The notes under the pieces were generated by a model. That model was given only the letters and a program-made list of their open reading frames with translations. It was not told the origin of the DNA and ran no database searches. From positions 1,054,001-1,118,000 of the forward strand of contig NZ_CP142884.1 of assembly GCF_040760075.1 (NCBI RefSeq): a stretch of 64,000 nt of DNA, written 5' to 3'. The translations under genes were made by a program, and so were the position numbers. Origin of the DNA: Sphingobacterium sp. R2 (GTDB lineage: Bacteria > Bacteroidota > Bacteroidia > Sphingobacteriales > Sphingobacteriaceae). Positions 33,895-43,897 of this stretch are shown here, piece by piece (positions within the stretch are counted from its first letter, which is position 1; the number at the start of each line of letters is the position of its first letter).

Positions 33895-35091
33895 TTATTG
33901 TTTTAATAACCATTCGACTGTCTTTATCTTGAGATTATCATCCATAGCGTAATCAACAGCCTTTTTATCCAATCTATTTTCTGATTGAGGGTCGACCCCC
34001 TCACCAACAAGATATTTCACCTTTCTGTACAGCTCACGGGCTTTATTTTCATCGTGATTGAGATTTTCTTGACAAACCTTATGCAATAACGTATTACCCT
34101 CATTATCCATATAATTTAGATCTAAAAATCCTTTGTCCACAATTTCTTGTATAACCAAAAGAGACTTTTCTGCCAGCCAATCAACTCCTGTTTTTTCTCT
34201 CTGGTACCACATGGAGGCTGCCGTCAGATCAGCACCGTGTTCCAAAAGCACGACTAGAACGGTTAGATTAGTCTCACTGTCGGTATGCATTCTGCGAAGG
34301 AATGCATTGAGCAAGTTTTCACCTTGCTTATCGACGCTATGAAAATCTGGCTTTCCATAATTGAAGAGAGTCAGCAGTAAATCTGGATTAAAATGCCTAA
34401 TCGCGGCATAATGAAAAGCACTTTCCCCATGCCAATCCTTTAAGCCTGGGTCTGCTCCAGCATCCAGTAATTTAACTACAGCGTCAGTTTTCAACGTATC
34501 AACAGCCATATGTAACGCTGTCTTCTGTTCAACATTGGCAATATTCGGATCTAAGCCCTCCGCTAATAACCAATCGACAAGCTCGCTAATACGCTCGTTG
34601 GGCTGCATACGTAAAATACACACTTTAAAAAGCAATGTTTGTCCATATTTGTCCATTCGCTGCAAGTCAGCACCTGCCTCATAAATAAGTTTTAAGAAAG
34701 GCATTGCCACATTTTCCTGCACAGCATATTCCAATAAGGTACTACCGTCCACTTCTTCATCAATATCATCAACCTGAGCCAAATAACTTTTGATCCAATT
34801 TAGATGGATGTCAAGTTGTGCTTCGGATGTTAGCTGAGGCTTAAATAAGGTATTGATGACAGATGTGCTCAAACGATCGTAATCGTATAGATCAGTTGAG
34901 ATTAGCCCCTTTAGTAAAAACCGATCTAGGATTCCATAATGCTGAGATCGAATCAATTGGCTCACTAAACTATTCAATTCGTACTCCTGAAACTCAATTC
35001 TGCTGTCTGCTGCTGCGACAATCTGTTCCATCTTTGCAATTTCATCTTTGCGCGAAAATTCAGCAAGTGCTCTTAGTTCGTTATTTGTCAT
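33895..35091 (-). CDS. Ankyrin-repeat protein
   Basis: 398 residues, no signal peptide or membrane segment. Residues 1-120 are helical and not recognisable; from about 120 on there are six to seven ankyrin repeats, the clearest being VEQKTALHMAVDTLKTDAVVKLLDAGADPGL (split) and WHGESAFHYAAIRHFNPDLLL, with MDNEGNTLLHKVCQENLN near the C-terminus. First gene of a two-gene unit with the SHOCT ankyrin protein. Function unknown; a shared client or regulatory partner is plausible. Confidence 0.85.
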   Translation of the reverse strand: MTNNELRALAEFSRKDEIAKMEQIVAAADSRIEFQEYELNSLVSQLIRSQHYGILDRFLLKGLISTDLYDYDRLSTSVINTLFKPQLTSEAQLDIHLNWIKSYLAQVDDIDEEVDGSTLLEYAVQENVAMPFLKLIYEAGADLQRMDKYGQTLLFKVCILRMQPNERISELVDWLLAEGLDPNIANVEQKTALHMAVDTLKTDAVVKLLDAGADPGLKDWHGESAFHYAAIRHFNPDLLLTLFNYGKPDFHSVDKQGENLLNAFLRRMHTDSETNLTVLVVLLEHGADLTAASMWYQREKTGVDWLAEKSLLVIQEIVDKGFLDLNYMDNEGNTLLHKVCQENLNHDENKARELYRKVKYLVGEGVDPQSENRLDKKAVDYAMDDNLKIKTVEWLLKQ

Positions 35092-35242
35092 TTTTTTACT
35101 GGTGTTAATCTAAACACGAAACCAACATGGTTCAATTAAAAACGATTTAACAAAAAAAATAGTATGAATACCATTTAATATAAGCTACGGAATCAGTATA
35201 AAACTGTAACCTAAAAGGATAATAAAAAATTGCTTTAGGCCG

Positions 35243-36022
35243 CTACTCAAAATTGGGTGTCCTTTTCGCTAAAAATGCAGAAATACCTTCTTTGAAATCT
35301 TCTGTACCGAATAAATGTCCAAAGGCATCCATTTCAACTTTGCTTCCATTTTGTTGTTTATCTTCTGCAGCGTTAATTGCAGCTATTGCATTTGCTACTG
35401 CAACGCGAGAGCGCGTAAATATCTTTTGAAGTATTTCCTCCGCTCGGGCAATGAGTTTATCCTGTACGACCACCTCGTTTACCAATCCTATTTCATAAGC
35501 CTGCTGAGCGTCAATCATATCACCCGTTAAAATTAGTTGCATGGCTCGTCCTTTTCCGATTAATTTGGGTAAACGTTGTGTACCGCCATAACCTGGAATT
35601 AAGCCCAACGAAACCTCTGGAAGACCCATTTTAGCATTCTCAGAAGCTATACGCATGTGACAGGCCAAAGCGAGTTCAAGCCCTCCGCCTAGGGCATACC
35701 CATTGATAGCAGCAATAACTGGCTTTGGAGAGTCCTCAATAAGATCCGAAAAAATAATATGCCCCCTTTCACTCAGCCATCGCGCCTGAATAACAGACAA
35801 ATCCAAAAATTCCTTGATATCTGCTCCTGCTGCAAATGCTTTGTTTCCAGCGCCAGTCAGGATTATACCTCGTACTTGATTGTCGGAATTGAAATGTTTG
35901 AAAAGATCTTGTAAATCATCCAGTGTTTGCTGATTCAAGGCGTTCAGCTGCGGTTCGCGATTAATAAAGATATAGCCTATACTATCTTTAATAGCGTATT
36001 TTAAACTTGAATATTGAACCAT
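35243..36022 (-). CDS. Enoyl-CoA hydratase/isomerase family protein
   Basis: Crotonase-fold protein of 259 residues from the ATG at 36022 (MVQYSSLKYAIKDSIGYI); the longer GTG start at 36082 overlaps the upstream DUF5686 gene. The CoA-binding/oxyanion segment is AFAAGADIKEF and the hydratase Glu pair is seen in ALGGGLELALACHMRIAS (about E111) and LPEVSLGLIPGYGGTQRLP (about E131), so hydratase activity on enoyl-CoA is likely. It starts 4 nt after the DUF5686 stop. Confidence 0.92.
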   Translation of the reverse strand: MVQYSSLKYAIKDSIGYIFINREPQLNALNQQTLDDLQDLFKHFNSDNQVRGIILTGAGNKAFAAGADIKEFLDLSVIQARWLSERGHIIFSDLIEDSPKPVIAAINGYALGGGLELALACHMRIASENAKMGLPEVSLGLIPGYGGTQRLPKLIGKGRAMQLILTGDMIDAQQAYEIGLVNEVVVQDKLIARAEEILQKIFTRSRVAVANAIAAINAAEDKQQNGSKVEMDAFGHLFGTEDFKEGISAFLAKRTPNFE

Positions 36023-36026
36023 ATTG

Positions 36027-38573
36027 CTAAAAATTAAAATGTAAAGATGCCGTAAAAGTATCTGAAGGTACGCCTTCGCCACCTCTATAGCTTAATCTCT
36101 TTTTATACTCTAATCTAATCAATTTAAAGATATTATCTACCCCCACAAGCCCTTCCACATAAGGTTTGTTACGGAATGCCTTTGTTTGAATAATGCCTTC
36201 TTTATCTGCCTCAAATTGAATATTTTCGGGAGTAACAAATGGATTGTTTGCATCACTCAGCTTTCCATAAAAAGCCTTAAAGCCTGTTACTTCACGCCAC
36301 TTTAACCTTCTGAACAAGGGAATTCTATTGAAAAAGAAACCGTTCCAATTGTGATAATAAGTTAGCTTCAAAAACTGGTCGGAAGCAAATTCCGAAGTCG
36401 CCATCAGATCAAAGTTCACCAAAGGTCCCTGCTTATCTTTTGTGACCTCTGGAAGTTCAAGCAAGGTATAAGGCAGGTGCTTACCCCAAATTCTTCCTCC
36501 TGAAAATTCGAGATCGGCCTGACCTGCCGGAGATAAGAATAATCGTTTAAAAATACTGAACCGCAATGCATCATACCTATAATCAGCTCCCCAAAAGCCT
36601 TTCAAACCTTTGTTATATTGCAGGGTAAAGATGGGATACTTATTTTCTACAGTACCCCTGTCTAAATTATGATAGGTAAATTCTTCATTTGGAGCCCAGC
36701 GTAAAATCAGCTGCAGATCATTTGTATTTACCTGGCGAACTGTATCGGGCAAAGGTAGACTATTGATATAAAACAAATCACCACGGGGCTGTCTTCGGGT
36801 GTGCGTAAATGCCGTTCCGACGCTAACATGATTCCCAAATTCGATCAGATGATCTAAGCGATAGATGTCATTAAATTGCCATTTGTTAGGCCTATTTCTC
36901 CCAAAAGAACGGAAGAATCCATCGCCTTTCAAGAAGCCCAAGCCCCGCCCTGGTTCCATCACATCATGTTGTACAGTAAAGCGCAAATAATTTGCAGGAA
37001 ACTGAACAATACGTTCACCATTCAACGTAAAGGCCGTACTCAAGTAATATTTAAGTTCTTTATCTTTATCTCCATAAGCAGTATATCCTTCAATATAAGC
37101 TTTTTCGGAGAATAAACGAGTTGTTCGACCACTTAAGCGGAACCGATTACCTTCATAATTATTACGGCTGTATAGATATTCAAGAGGTCCAAATTCAACT
37201 TTCCCAGCATTATAATAGCCCTTTGCCAGTAAATAACCTAATGCAACCAACTGATTAAAAGATCGCATATTTTGTACCGAATCAACTTTTTGGTAGGCCC
37301 CTAATTCCGCATGCCTTAAGGGACTCGGTCTAATCCGTACTAGGGGCACTTGTGCAGCAGATTTGAGAAGATACCTTTTTTCAATAGGTACTCCGGCAAA
37401 ATTCTCACTCGAAATTGAATCCGTACGATGTCCTAGGTATTGGGATTCTCTGCGTCCATATAATACATCGGACTTACTACCGCCAAATAACATTTTCAGA
37501 TCTGCATGAACAGGGAGCATACCACCATTTTTAAATTCGCGATAGTTCAGCTCTATCTGTACGTCATTTATCCAATTGATGTTTGCGGCACGTCCTATAT
37601 TCAATGTCGCGCGATGGACCGCATATCTCGTATCATCCGAGATCAGGAGATCACCGTAGAAAAGCAAATCAATCGCAGATTTGCCTTCAAAATGGAGTGC
37701 TATATAATCCTGACCATCGATTTGAATTGTATCTTTGATCTGATAGTTATAAAATGCCGTTGCACCAGTAGCAATTGGGCTCAACACACCTTTGTTAGTG
37801 ATCTGAATCGTATTATCATAGAGATCAACATCACGGAGTATCGTCTGAAACCGGGTTTGCCAATTATCATTGTTAAAAAAGCGTGGATTTAATTCTGTTT
37901 GATTGTGGCTAATGATAATTTTCTTACTTCGGTCTGGATTATGTGATGAATAGACATTTGCATAGTTTTCCTCCAGATAGAATGGCGCGATTGTGAGCCC
38001 CCGGAAAGCAGTAGAGTCAACATTCTCAAAAAGAAACCGAAATGGTTTTGGAAATTTCTTGGCTTTATCTTCCGGATTGACAAAACCAAACTGTGTTTTC
38101 TCGTATTCGTCGAAACGAATTTCAGGAATACGGGTGTAATGGTTCTGGGGACGGTTTGCTATCACCTTTTCAATCAAGGCGATGGCAGGATCTTTGAATT
38201 TTTTATTTTTTCTACTGACGACAACCTCCTCTAACGTATTATTAGAGGCTACTAAACGAACTGTCAAAATCGAATCTTGCAGTCGGCGAACATCAATTGT
38301 CCTGCGTTCATAACCCACTGCACCGAAGATTAACTGGCGATACTTCTTAATGTCCTGAATTTTAAAATTTCCAAGCGTATCACTACTACCTCCTCGATCT
38401 TCCCCAAGCCAGTTAATTGAGACTCTTGCGATACCTTTTCCTGTATGCGCATCCACTACCTTTCCACGAATAAATTCCTGCGCAATTACCCGCCCTCCTA
38501 TAAAGAGGAATAATAATACACCGAAAAAATGAATAGAAAAAGATTTAACACACACTTTAAACACCATCTGCAA
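36027..38573 (-). CDS. DUF5686 / carboxypeptidase-regulatory-like outer-membrane protein
   Basis: 848 residues. Signal peptide (FGVLLFLFIGGRVIAQ), a CarboxypepD_reg-like beta-sandwich (FIRGKVVDAHTGKGIARVSI, about 33-110), the start of DUF5686 (NNTLEEVVVSRKNKKFKDPA, then a large beta-rich body), and an aromatic C-terminus (TASLHFNF) typical of outer-membrane barrels. These proteins are widespread in Bacteroidota and of unknown function. A second ATG 6 nt downstream (38567) is also possible. Shares a transcript with the enoyl-CoA hydratase gene. Confidence 0.87.
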   Translation of the reverse strand: MQMVFKVCVKSFSIHFFGVLLFLFIGGRVIAQEFIRGKVVDAHTGKGIARVSINWLGEDRGGSSDTLGNFKIQDIKKYRQLIFGAVGYERRTIDVRRLQDSILTVRLVASNNTLEEVVVSRKNKKFKDPAIALIEKVIANRPQNHYTRIPEIRFDEYEKTQFGFVNPEDKAKKFPKPFRFLFENVDSTAFRGLTIAPFYLEENYANVYSSHNPDRSKKIIISHNQTELNPRFFNNDNWQTRFQTILRDVDLYDNTIQITNKGVLSPIATGATAFYNYQIKDTIQIDGQDYIALHFEGKSAIDLLFYGDLLISDDTRYAVHRATLNIGRAANINWINDVQIELNYREFKNGGMLPVHADLKMLFGGSKSDVLYGRRESQYLGHRTDSISSENFAGVPIEKRYLLKSAAQVPLVRIRPSPLRHAELGAYQKVDSVQNMRSFNQLVALGYLLAKGYYNAGKVEFGPLEYLYSRNNYEGNRFRLSGRTTRLFSEKAYIEGYTAYGDKDKELKYYLSTAFTLNGERIVQFPANYLRFTVQHDVMEPGRGLGFLKGDGFFRSFGRNRPNKWQFNDIYRLDHLIEFGNHVSVGTAFTHTRRQPRGDLFYINSLPLPDTVRQVNTNDLQLILRWAPNEEFTYHNLDRGTVENKYPIFTLQYNKGLKGFWGADYRYDALRFSIFKRLFLSPAGQADLEFSGGRIWGKHLPYTLLELPEVTKDKQGPLVNFDLMATSEFASDQFLKLTYYHNWNGFFFNRIPLFRRLKWREVTGFKAFYGKLSDANNPFVTPENIQFEADKEGIIQTKAFRNKPYVEGLVGVDNIFKLIRLEYKKRLSYRGGEGVPSDTFTASLHFNF

Positions 38574-38634
38574 ATTGATAGGATTTCTTTTTTACAATAT
38601 ACAATTTGTATGCAAGAGTTATACCAATAAAAGT

Positions 38635-38661
38635 AAAAAAAGCACAGCGAATCGCCATGCT
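38635..38661 (-). terminator. Terminator of the nuo operon
   Basis: On the - strand AGCATGGCG (38661-38653), loop ATT, CGCTGTGCT (38649-38641): nine pairs including two G-T wobbles, followed by a run of T. It lies about 113 nt after the nuoN stop. Confidence 0.78.
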
Positions 38662-38773
38662 TAATAAACAACAAGTATTCTAACAGAAATCTTCACTTTT
38701 AATCCACGTAATCGCAATGCTGATTACTAAAAGTCGCTATGCGCATTTAAAACATGTATGTTGAATAAAAACT

Positions 38774-40150
38774 TTATATTAATTTTAAAAGATAATCTGG
38801 ATATACTCCAATTATAATTGTAAGCACGACTGCAAGGAATAGTACAAGTGAATAATTCCACTGCACATTGACACAAGATTCCTCACTATCCCTAAAGTAC
38901 ATCGCAACAACAACCTTTAAGTAGTAATATACGGCAATTGCCGCGTTGACGACGGCTAGCACGAGCAATACAATATGATAGTTCTCCATCACAGAAGAAA
39001 ACATCATAAATTTACCAATAAATCCGGCAGTCAAAGGTATACCGGCAAGAGAAAGCATGGCAACTGTAATTGCAAATGCCAGCATGGGATTACGTTTGCC
39101 CAATCCATTGAACGCTTCAAAATGCTCGGAACCTGTTGTCTTTTTGACAAGGATCAATCCCGTAAAAGCAACAATCGTTGCCAGCGAATAAGCAAGACCA
39201 TACGCAAAGATGCTATTGGCTGACGTGGCACCCACGGCTATAATCGCAAACAACATATAACCTGCATGAGAAACACTCGAATAGGCAAGCATTCGTTTGA
39301 AAGAAGACTGCATTAACGCTGAAATATTTCCAACAAATAAGGTGAGAATGGCAATCACTAAAAATACGGGTGTCCAAAAATCTTGTAAAGGCAATAGACT
39401 ATAATTGAATAAACGCAATAATCCAGCAAAAGATGCTACCTTAACTACTGTACTCATATAACTTGTAATCAAAATCGGAGCCCCATCGTAAACATCGGGT
39501 GTCCAGAAATGGAATGGAACAGCTCCAACTTTGAAAGTCAGCCCTACGATTAGAAATAATATTCCGCCATAAAATAAAGGTGAAATCGCCTGAGGATTAT
39601 TAACAACATATTCTTTCACTGCACTTAGATCAAATGAGCCTGTTGCTCCGTATAGGAGGGCAATTCCAAACAAAAGAAAACCGGTTGAAAAAGCACCCAT
39701 AATAAAATACTTTAGCGCAGCTTCATTTGATGCTTTATCTCTTTTACGTATTCCGACCAAAATATAAAGTGCTACTGACATAATTTCAATGCCTAAAAAG
39801 AGCATCGAAAAATTATGATAACTATTTACAAGAACAGCTCCTGCGAGGGAAAATATTAATAGTGAATAATATTCCGCGACTTGTCCCTCTTGGTCAAAAT
39901 ACCCTTTTGAAACAACAAAGATACATAAGGTAACGGCAATACATAAGATTGAAAAAACAATAGCATAATGGTCAAAATGAACCATCCCGCTGTAAAGAGG
40001 ACCGCTGGTAGAATTCCAGTCGTACCATAGAAAACCGATAGCGACAAGAAATCCAAGGATAGAAACAGGCAGTAGCATAGATTTTACCTTGAATAAGCCA
40101 AGATAAAGGACCACCAATGCTAATATCGAAAGTGTAATTATTGCACCCAT
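38774..40150 (-). CDS. nuoN: NADH-quinone oxidoreductase subunit N
   Basis: Antiporter-like membrane subunit of complex I, 458 residues with about 14 hydrophobic helices. Conserved proton-channel features are visible: LGIEIMSVALYILVGIRKRDKASNEAALKYFIMGAFSTGF, which holds the TM5 Glu and TM7 Lys (shown only to locate, see EIMSVALYIL and EAALKYF), and FKVGAVPFHFWTPDVYDGAP. Last gene of the nuo operon. Confidence 0.96.
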   Translation of the reverse strand: MGAIITLSILALVVLYLGLFKVKSMLLPVSILGFLVAIGFLWYDWNSTSGPLYSGMVHFDHYAIVFSILCIAVTLCIFVVSKGYFDQEGQVAEYYSLLIFSLAGAVLVNSYHNFSMLFLGIEIMSVALYILVGIRKRDKASNEAALKYFIMGAFSTGFLLFGIALLYGATGSFDLSAVKEYVVNNPQAISPLFYGGILFLIVGLTFKVGAVPFHFWTPDVYDGAPILITSYMSTVVKVASFAGLLRLFNYSLLPLQDFWTPVFLVIAILTLFVGNISALMQSSFKRMLAYSSVSHAGYMLFAIIAVGATSANSIFAYGLAYSLATIVAFTGLILVKKTTGSEHFEAFNGLGKRNPMLAFAITVAMLSLAGIPLTAGFIGKFMMFSSVMENYHIVLLVLAVVNAAIAVYYYLKVVVAMYFRDSEESCVNVQWNYSLVLFLAVVLTIIIGVYPDYLLKLI

Positions 40151-40167
40151 ACAATTAAATAAATCTA

Positions 40168-41610
40168 TTATCTGCCTAAAAATGTACTTAAAACTTCCAC
40201 CGAACTTGCAGAAAGGTTCAATAGGAAATTTGGGAATATACCAATATAAAGAATTAAGGCGGAGACTATCGTTAACACGACAAGCTCGGTACTTTTCACA
40301 TCTTCAAATTGTTTGGTTCTTTCGGTCGCTTCCCCTAACATGGTCTTTTGATAAAGTCTAAGGATATATACTGCCCCAAGAATTAAGGTTAAACCTGCAA
40401 ACACAGCAAACCAAAATCCATATTGAAAAACGCCTTTCAATAACAAAAACTCGCCAACAAACCCGTTCGTAAGAGGCAGCCCAACTGCTCCCATACAAAT
40501 AATCATAAAGAATATCGCCAAACGTGGCGCCTTGCTTGCTATTCCGCCGAGCTCAGAAAGACTTCGTGTCTGTGTGCGCTGCTGTATAATATCCAACACA
40601 TAAAAAAGCCCGATCACCAAAATACCGTGATTTAACATTTGAATAGTTGCTCCACTCAGGCCATTGGTATTCCATGTGAAGACACCAGCACTAATTAAGC
40701 CAACGTGGGCTATTGATGAATAGGCGATCAATCGCTTCACATCATCTTGTTTAATGGCAATAATGGAAGCATAAACGATCCCAATTACACATAAGATCAT
40801 CGCAAAATGACCATATAGTGCAACGCCAGCAGGCGCAATAGGCAGCAGCCAACGCATTAAACCATAAACCCCCATTTTGAGCATAATACCTGCCAGCAAC
40901 ATTGTACCTGCTGCAGGCGCATTAGTATAGGTGTTAGGTTGCCAAGTATGAAAAGGGAAAATAGGAATTTTAATAGCGAAAGCGATAAAAAATGCCCAAA
41001 ATAACCACCGCTGTGTATTTTCCCCTAAATCTAATGCGATAAACGAAGTCCACTCAAAATCACGGTTAGGTACTTGTTGATAGAGATAAAGAATCGCAAT
41101 CAGCATCAAAAGACTACCCAAAAACGTATAGATGAAGAATTTCAAGTTGACACGAATGCGATCTCCTTCGCCCCAAAGGGCACAGATAAAGTAGATCGGG
41201 ATCAAGGCAATTTCCCAACCCACATAAAAACTAAAAGCGTCCAAGGCCATAAATACCAGCAACAATCCTGCTTGCATAAAAGCCATTAGTGCATAGAAAC
41301 TTCCTTTATAATCCTTCTTAAAGGTTGTGGCAATAATTAAAGGCATCAGCCCATTCGTCAATAATATCAACGGCAAGCTAATTCCGTCAACGCCGATATG
41401 AAAACGAATATGCAACGAAGAAATCCATAGCCAATTTTGTTCAAATTGCATCCCTCCATTCGCGTCAAAAGCATAAAGGAAGGGAATCGTCAACGCCAAA
41501 GATATCAATGATAAAATCAAGGCAATAGACTTGGCAGCATTGGTCTTTAATAAAGTTAGCATCAATGCGCTTATTAACGGCAATAAAATAAGTAAAAACA
41601 AGTTATCCAT
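40168..41610 (-). CDS. nuoM: NADH-quinone oxidoreductase subunit M
   Basis: Antiporter-like proton-pumping subunit, 480 residues, about 14 helices. FYVGWEIALIPIYFICALWG holds the TM5 Glu (E131 region), FAIKIPIFPFHTWQPNTY the channel Lys and the HTW motif, and KQDDVKRLIAYSSIAHVGLI the broken-helix segment. Placed 15 nt after nuoL and 17 nt before nuoN. Confidence 0.97.
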   Translation of the reverse strand: MDNLFLLILLPLISALMLTLLKTNAAKSIALILSLISLALTIPFLYAFDANGGMQFEQNWLWISSLHIRFHIGVDGISLPLILLTNGLMPLIIATTFKKDYKGSFYALMAFMQAGLLLVFMALDAFSFYVGWEIALIPIYFICALWGEGDRIRVNLKFFIYTFLGSLLMLIAILYLYQQVPNRDFEWTSFIALDLGENTQRWLFWAFFIAFAIKIPIFPFHTWQPNTYTNAPAAGTMLLAGIMLKMGVYGLMRWLLPIAPAGVALYGHFAMILCVIGIVYASIIAIKQDDVKRLIAYSSIAHVGLISAGVFTWNTNGLSGATIQMLNHGILVIGLFYVLDIIQQRTQTRSLSELGGIASKAPRLAIFFMIICMGAVGLPLTNGFVGEFLLLKGVFQYGFWFAVFAGLTLILGAVYILRLYQKTMLGEATERTKQFEDVKSTELVVLTIVSALILYIGIFPNFLLNLSASSVEVLSTFLGR

Positions 41611-41625
41611 CGATTATACCAAAAA

Positions 41626-43548
41626 TTAAAGACTCAACAATCCATAGATGAAAATGGCAATCACCCCAATTACCATCATCAATAAATAAAAACCAACATT
41701 ACCATTCTGGAGCAAACGCAATACTTTTCCTGTATCAAATGTTGCTTTACCGGCACCATTAACAACACCATCAATCCCACGTTGATCCACGACATTCCCA
41801 AAGAAAGCCGAAAGCCAATTGATTGGACGTACAATGAGGCTATCATAAAGTTCATCCACGTAAAACTTATGGTAAGAAAGATTGCCCAAGAAACCACGCG
41901 TACCTTCGCCCTCTTCCGGTAGCTGTTGTCTTTTAACGTATTTATTAAAAGCCAAAGCAACCATAATCAATACCCCAACTACCGAAACACCCATTAGTAA
42001 ATATTCAGTACTGTGTTCCAAATGATGAGTTGAAGGCATTATCGCTTTTCCCTCTGAGAATACTGGCGCCAGGAAATCCTCAAGCCAATGATTGCCCCCC
42101 AAAACAGCGGGTAAGTTGATTATACCTCCAATCACAGAAAGTATAGCCAGTACAATGAGTGGTGTGGTCATACTTTTTGGGGATTCATGCAAATGATGCA
42201 TTTGCTCTTGCGTACCACGAAATGTTCCTGAAAATGTCATAAACAACATCCTAAACATATAGAATGCCGTCATTAATGCACCAATAAATCCTAACCCCCA
42301 TAAGACTGGACTAGCGGCAAAAGCCCCTGCTAATATTTCGTCTTTGGAGAAGAAGCCAGAGAATGGTGGAATTCCTGCAATCGCAATAGTGCCCATCAAC
42401 ATCGTCAGATAAGTAATAGGCATTGCTTTCTTCAAGCCGCCCATTTTACGCATATCCTGTTCATCACTCATACCATGTATAACAGATCCAGCCCCAAGGA
42501 AAAGCAATGCCTTAAAGAAGGCATGCGTCAATACATGGAAAAATGCTCCTGTAAATGCACCTACACCAAGGCCAAGAAACATATAACCCAATTGCGAAAC
42601 GGTGGAATAAGCCAATACTTTCTTAATATCATTTTGCGTTAGTGCAATCGCAGCAGCTAGCAGGGCAGTACAGATAGCGATGACAGTAATGAGGTGTAAG
42701 GTGAACGGTGAAAGGATAAATAATATATTGGAACGTGCAATCATATAAATACCCGCCGTGACCATGGTCGCCGCATGGATCAGCGCCGATACCGGTGTCG
42801 GTCCAGCCATGGCATCGGGCAACCACGTAAACAAGGGGATTTGCGCCGATTTACCCGTTGCAGCAATAAACAACAAAATAGTAATGCTAACGACAGTAAT
42901 ATCACCGACAGCAAAATTCTTGGCTGCTGGAAATACCGTCGAAAATTCTAACGAGCCGAAAGTGCCTAGTATTAAAAATACGGCAAGCAGAAAACCTAGA
43001 TCACCTATTCTATTCATCACAAATGCTTTTTTTGCTGCATTTGTATACGAAGTATTTTTATACCAAAAGCCGATCAATAGATACGAGCATAATCCTACAC
43101 CTTCCCAGCCTATGAACATGACTAAGTAATTGGAGCCTAAAACCAATAACAACATAAAAAAGATAAAGAGATTCAAGTAGGAGAAGAACTTACCAAATCC
43201 AATATCATGATGCATATAACCCATGGAGTATACATGGATAAGAAAACCGATTCCTGTAACGATCAGAAGCATGATCGCGCTAAGCGGATCTACCAAAAAA
43301 GATAATCCTATCTTAAGGTTACCTACGGCAATCCAATCAAATACATGTTGCTCAATGATGCCCGCTTGTCCAGCCTGTCTCGCTTGATAGACTTCAGAAA
43401 ACAGAAAGCAGCTACATACGAAAGAAATAAGCACTACAGCACTGCCAACGGTGCCTATCATACCTTTGGATAAGGCATTCCTACCCAATCCGTTCACAAT
43501 AAACCCGATTAAGGGCAAAAGGGGAATCAACCAAACTAATTCACTCAT
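41626..43548 (-). CDS. nuoL: NADH-quinone oxidoreductase subunit L
   Basis: Largest antiporter-like subunit, 640 residues. GWEGVGLCSYLLIGFWY (TM5 Glu), SAQIPLFTWLPDAMAGPTPV (split at residue 20) and LTQNDIKKVLAYSTVSQLGY are diagnostic. The C-terminal part (about 560-640) contains the long lateral helix region and a final transmembrane anchor (GFYLLMMVIGVIAIFIYGLL). Between nuoK and nuoM. Confidence 0.97.
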   Translation of the reverse strand: MSELVWLIPLLPLIGFIVNGLGRNALSKGMIGTVGSAVVLISFVCSCFLFSEVYQARQAGQAGIIEQHVFDWIAVGNLKIGLSFLVDPLSAIMLLIVTGIGFLIHVYSMGYMHHDIGFGKFFSYLNLFIFFMLLLVLGSNYLVMFIGWEGVGLCSYLLIGFWYKNTSYTNAAKKAFVMNRIGDLGFLLAVFLILGTFGSLEFSTVFPAAKNFAVGDITVVSITILLFIAATGKSAQIPLFTWLPDAMAGPTPVSALIHAATMVTAGIYMIARSNILFILSPFTLHLITVIAICTALLAAAIALTQNDIKKVLAYSTVSQLGYMFLGLGVGAFTGAFFHVLTHAFFKALLFLGAGSVIHGMSDEQDMRKMGGLKKAMPITYLTMLMGTIAIAGIPPFSGFFSKDEILAGAFAASPVLWGLGFIGALMTAFYMFRMLFMTFSGTFRGTQEQMHHLHESPKSMTTPLIVLAILSVIGGIINLPAVLGGNHWLEDFLAPVFSEGKAIMPSTHHLEHSTEYLLMGVSVVGVLIMVALAFNKYVKRQQLPEEGEGTRGFLGNLSYHKFYVDELYDSLIVRPINWLSAFFGNVVDQRGIDGVVNGAGKATFDTGKVLRLLQNGNVGFYLLMMVIGVIAIFIYGLLSL

Positions 43549-43567
43549 CGTATTTATTTCTTAAGTT

Positions 43568-43897
43568 CTACCAACGCAGTTTATTTAAGGAATCGATATC
43601 TACAGACTTCGTATTCCGATATACCATAATAATAATCGCTAGGCCTACGGCAACTTCTGCCGCTGCCAACGCCATGATAAAAAAGACAAAGACCTGTCCG
43701 GATGAATCGCCATGCTGTACAGAAAATGCTGCTAAAAGAAGATTGACCGCATTAAGCATCAATTCAATAGACATCATGATAATGATGACGTTACGGCGAA
43801 TAAGAACACCAATAACACCAATAGCAAAAATAATCGAGCAGAAAATCAAGTAATGATTTATTGGCACCCCTTGCAACTGTTGAACAACTGTTTCCAT
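43568..43897 (-). CDS. nuoK: NADH-quinone oxidoreductase subunit K
   Basis: 109 residues with three transmembrane helices and the conserved acidic residues in MMSIELMLNAVNLLL and AAAEVAVGLAII, needed for coupling in the membrane arm. The start shares one base with the nuoJ stop (ATGA-type junction at 43897). Confidence 0.96.
   Translation of the reverse strand: METVVQQLQGVPINHYLIFCSIIFAIGVIGVLIRRNVIIIMMSIELMLNAVNLLLAAFSVQHGDSSGQVFVFFIMALAAAEVAVGLAIIIMVYRNTKSVDIDSLNKLRW

Noticed and set aside
38975..39223. 82-residue + strand frame opposite nuoN
   Set aside because: Antisense shadow of the nuoN coding sequence, with no independent features.
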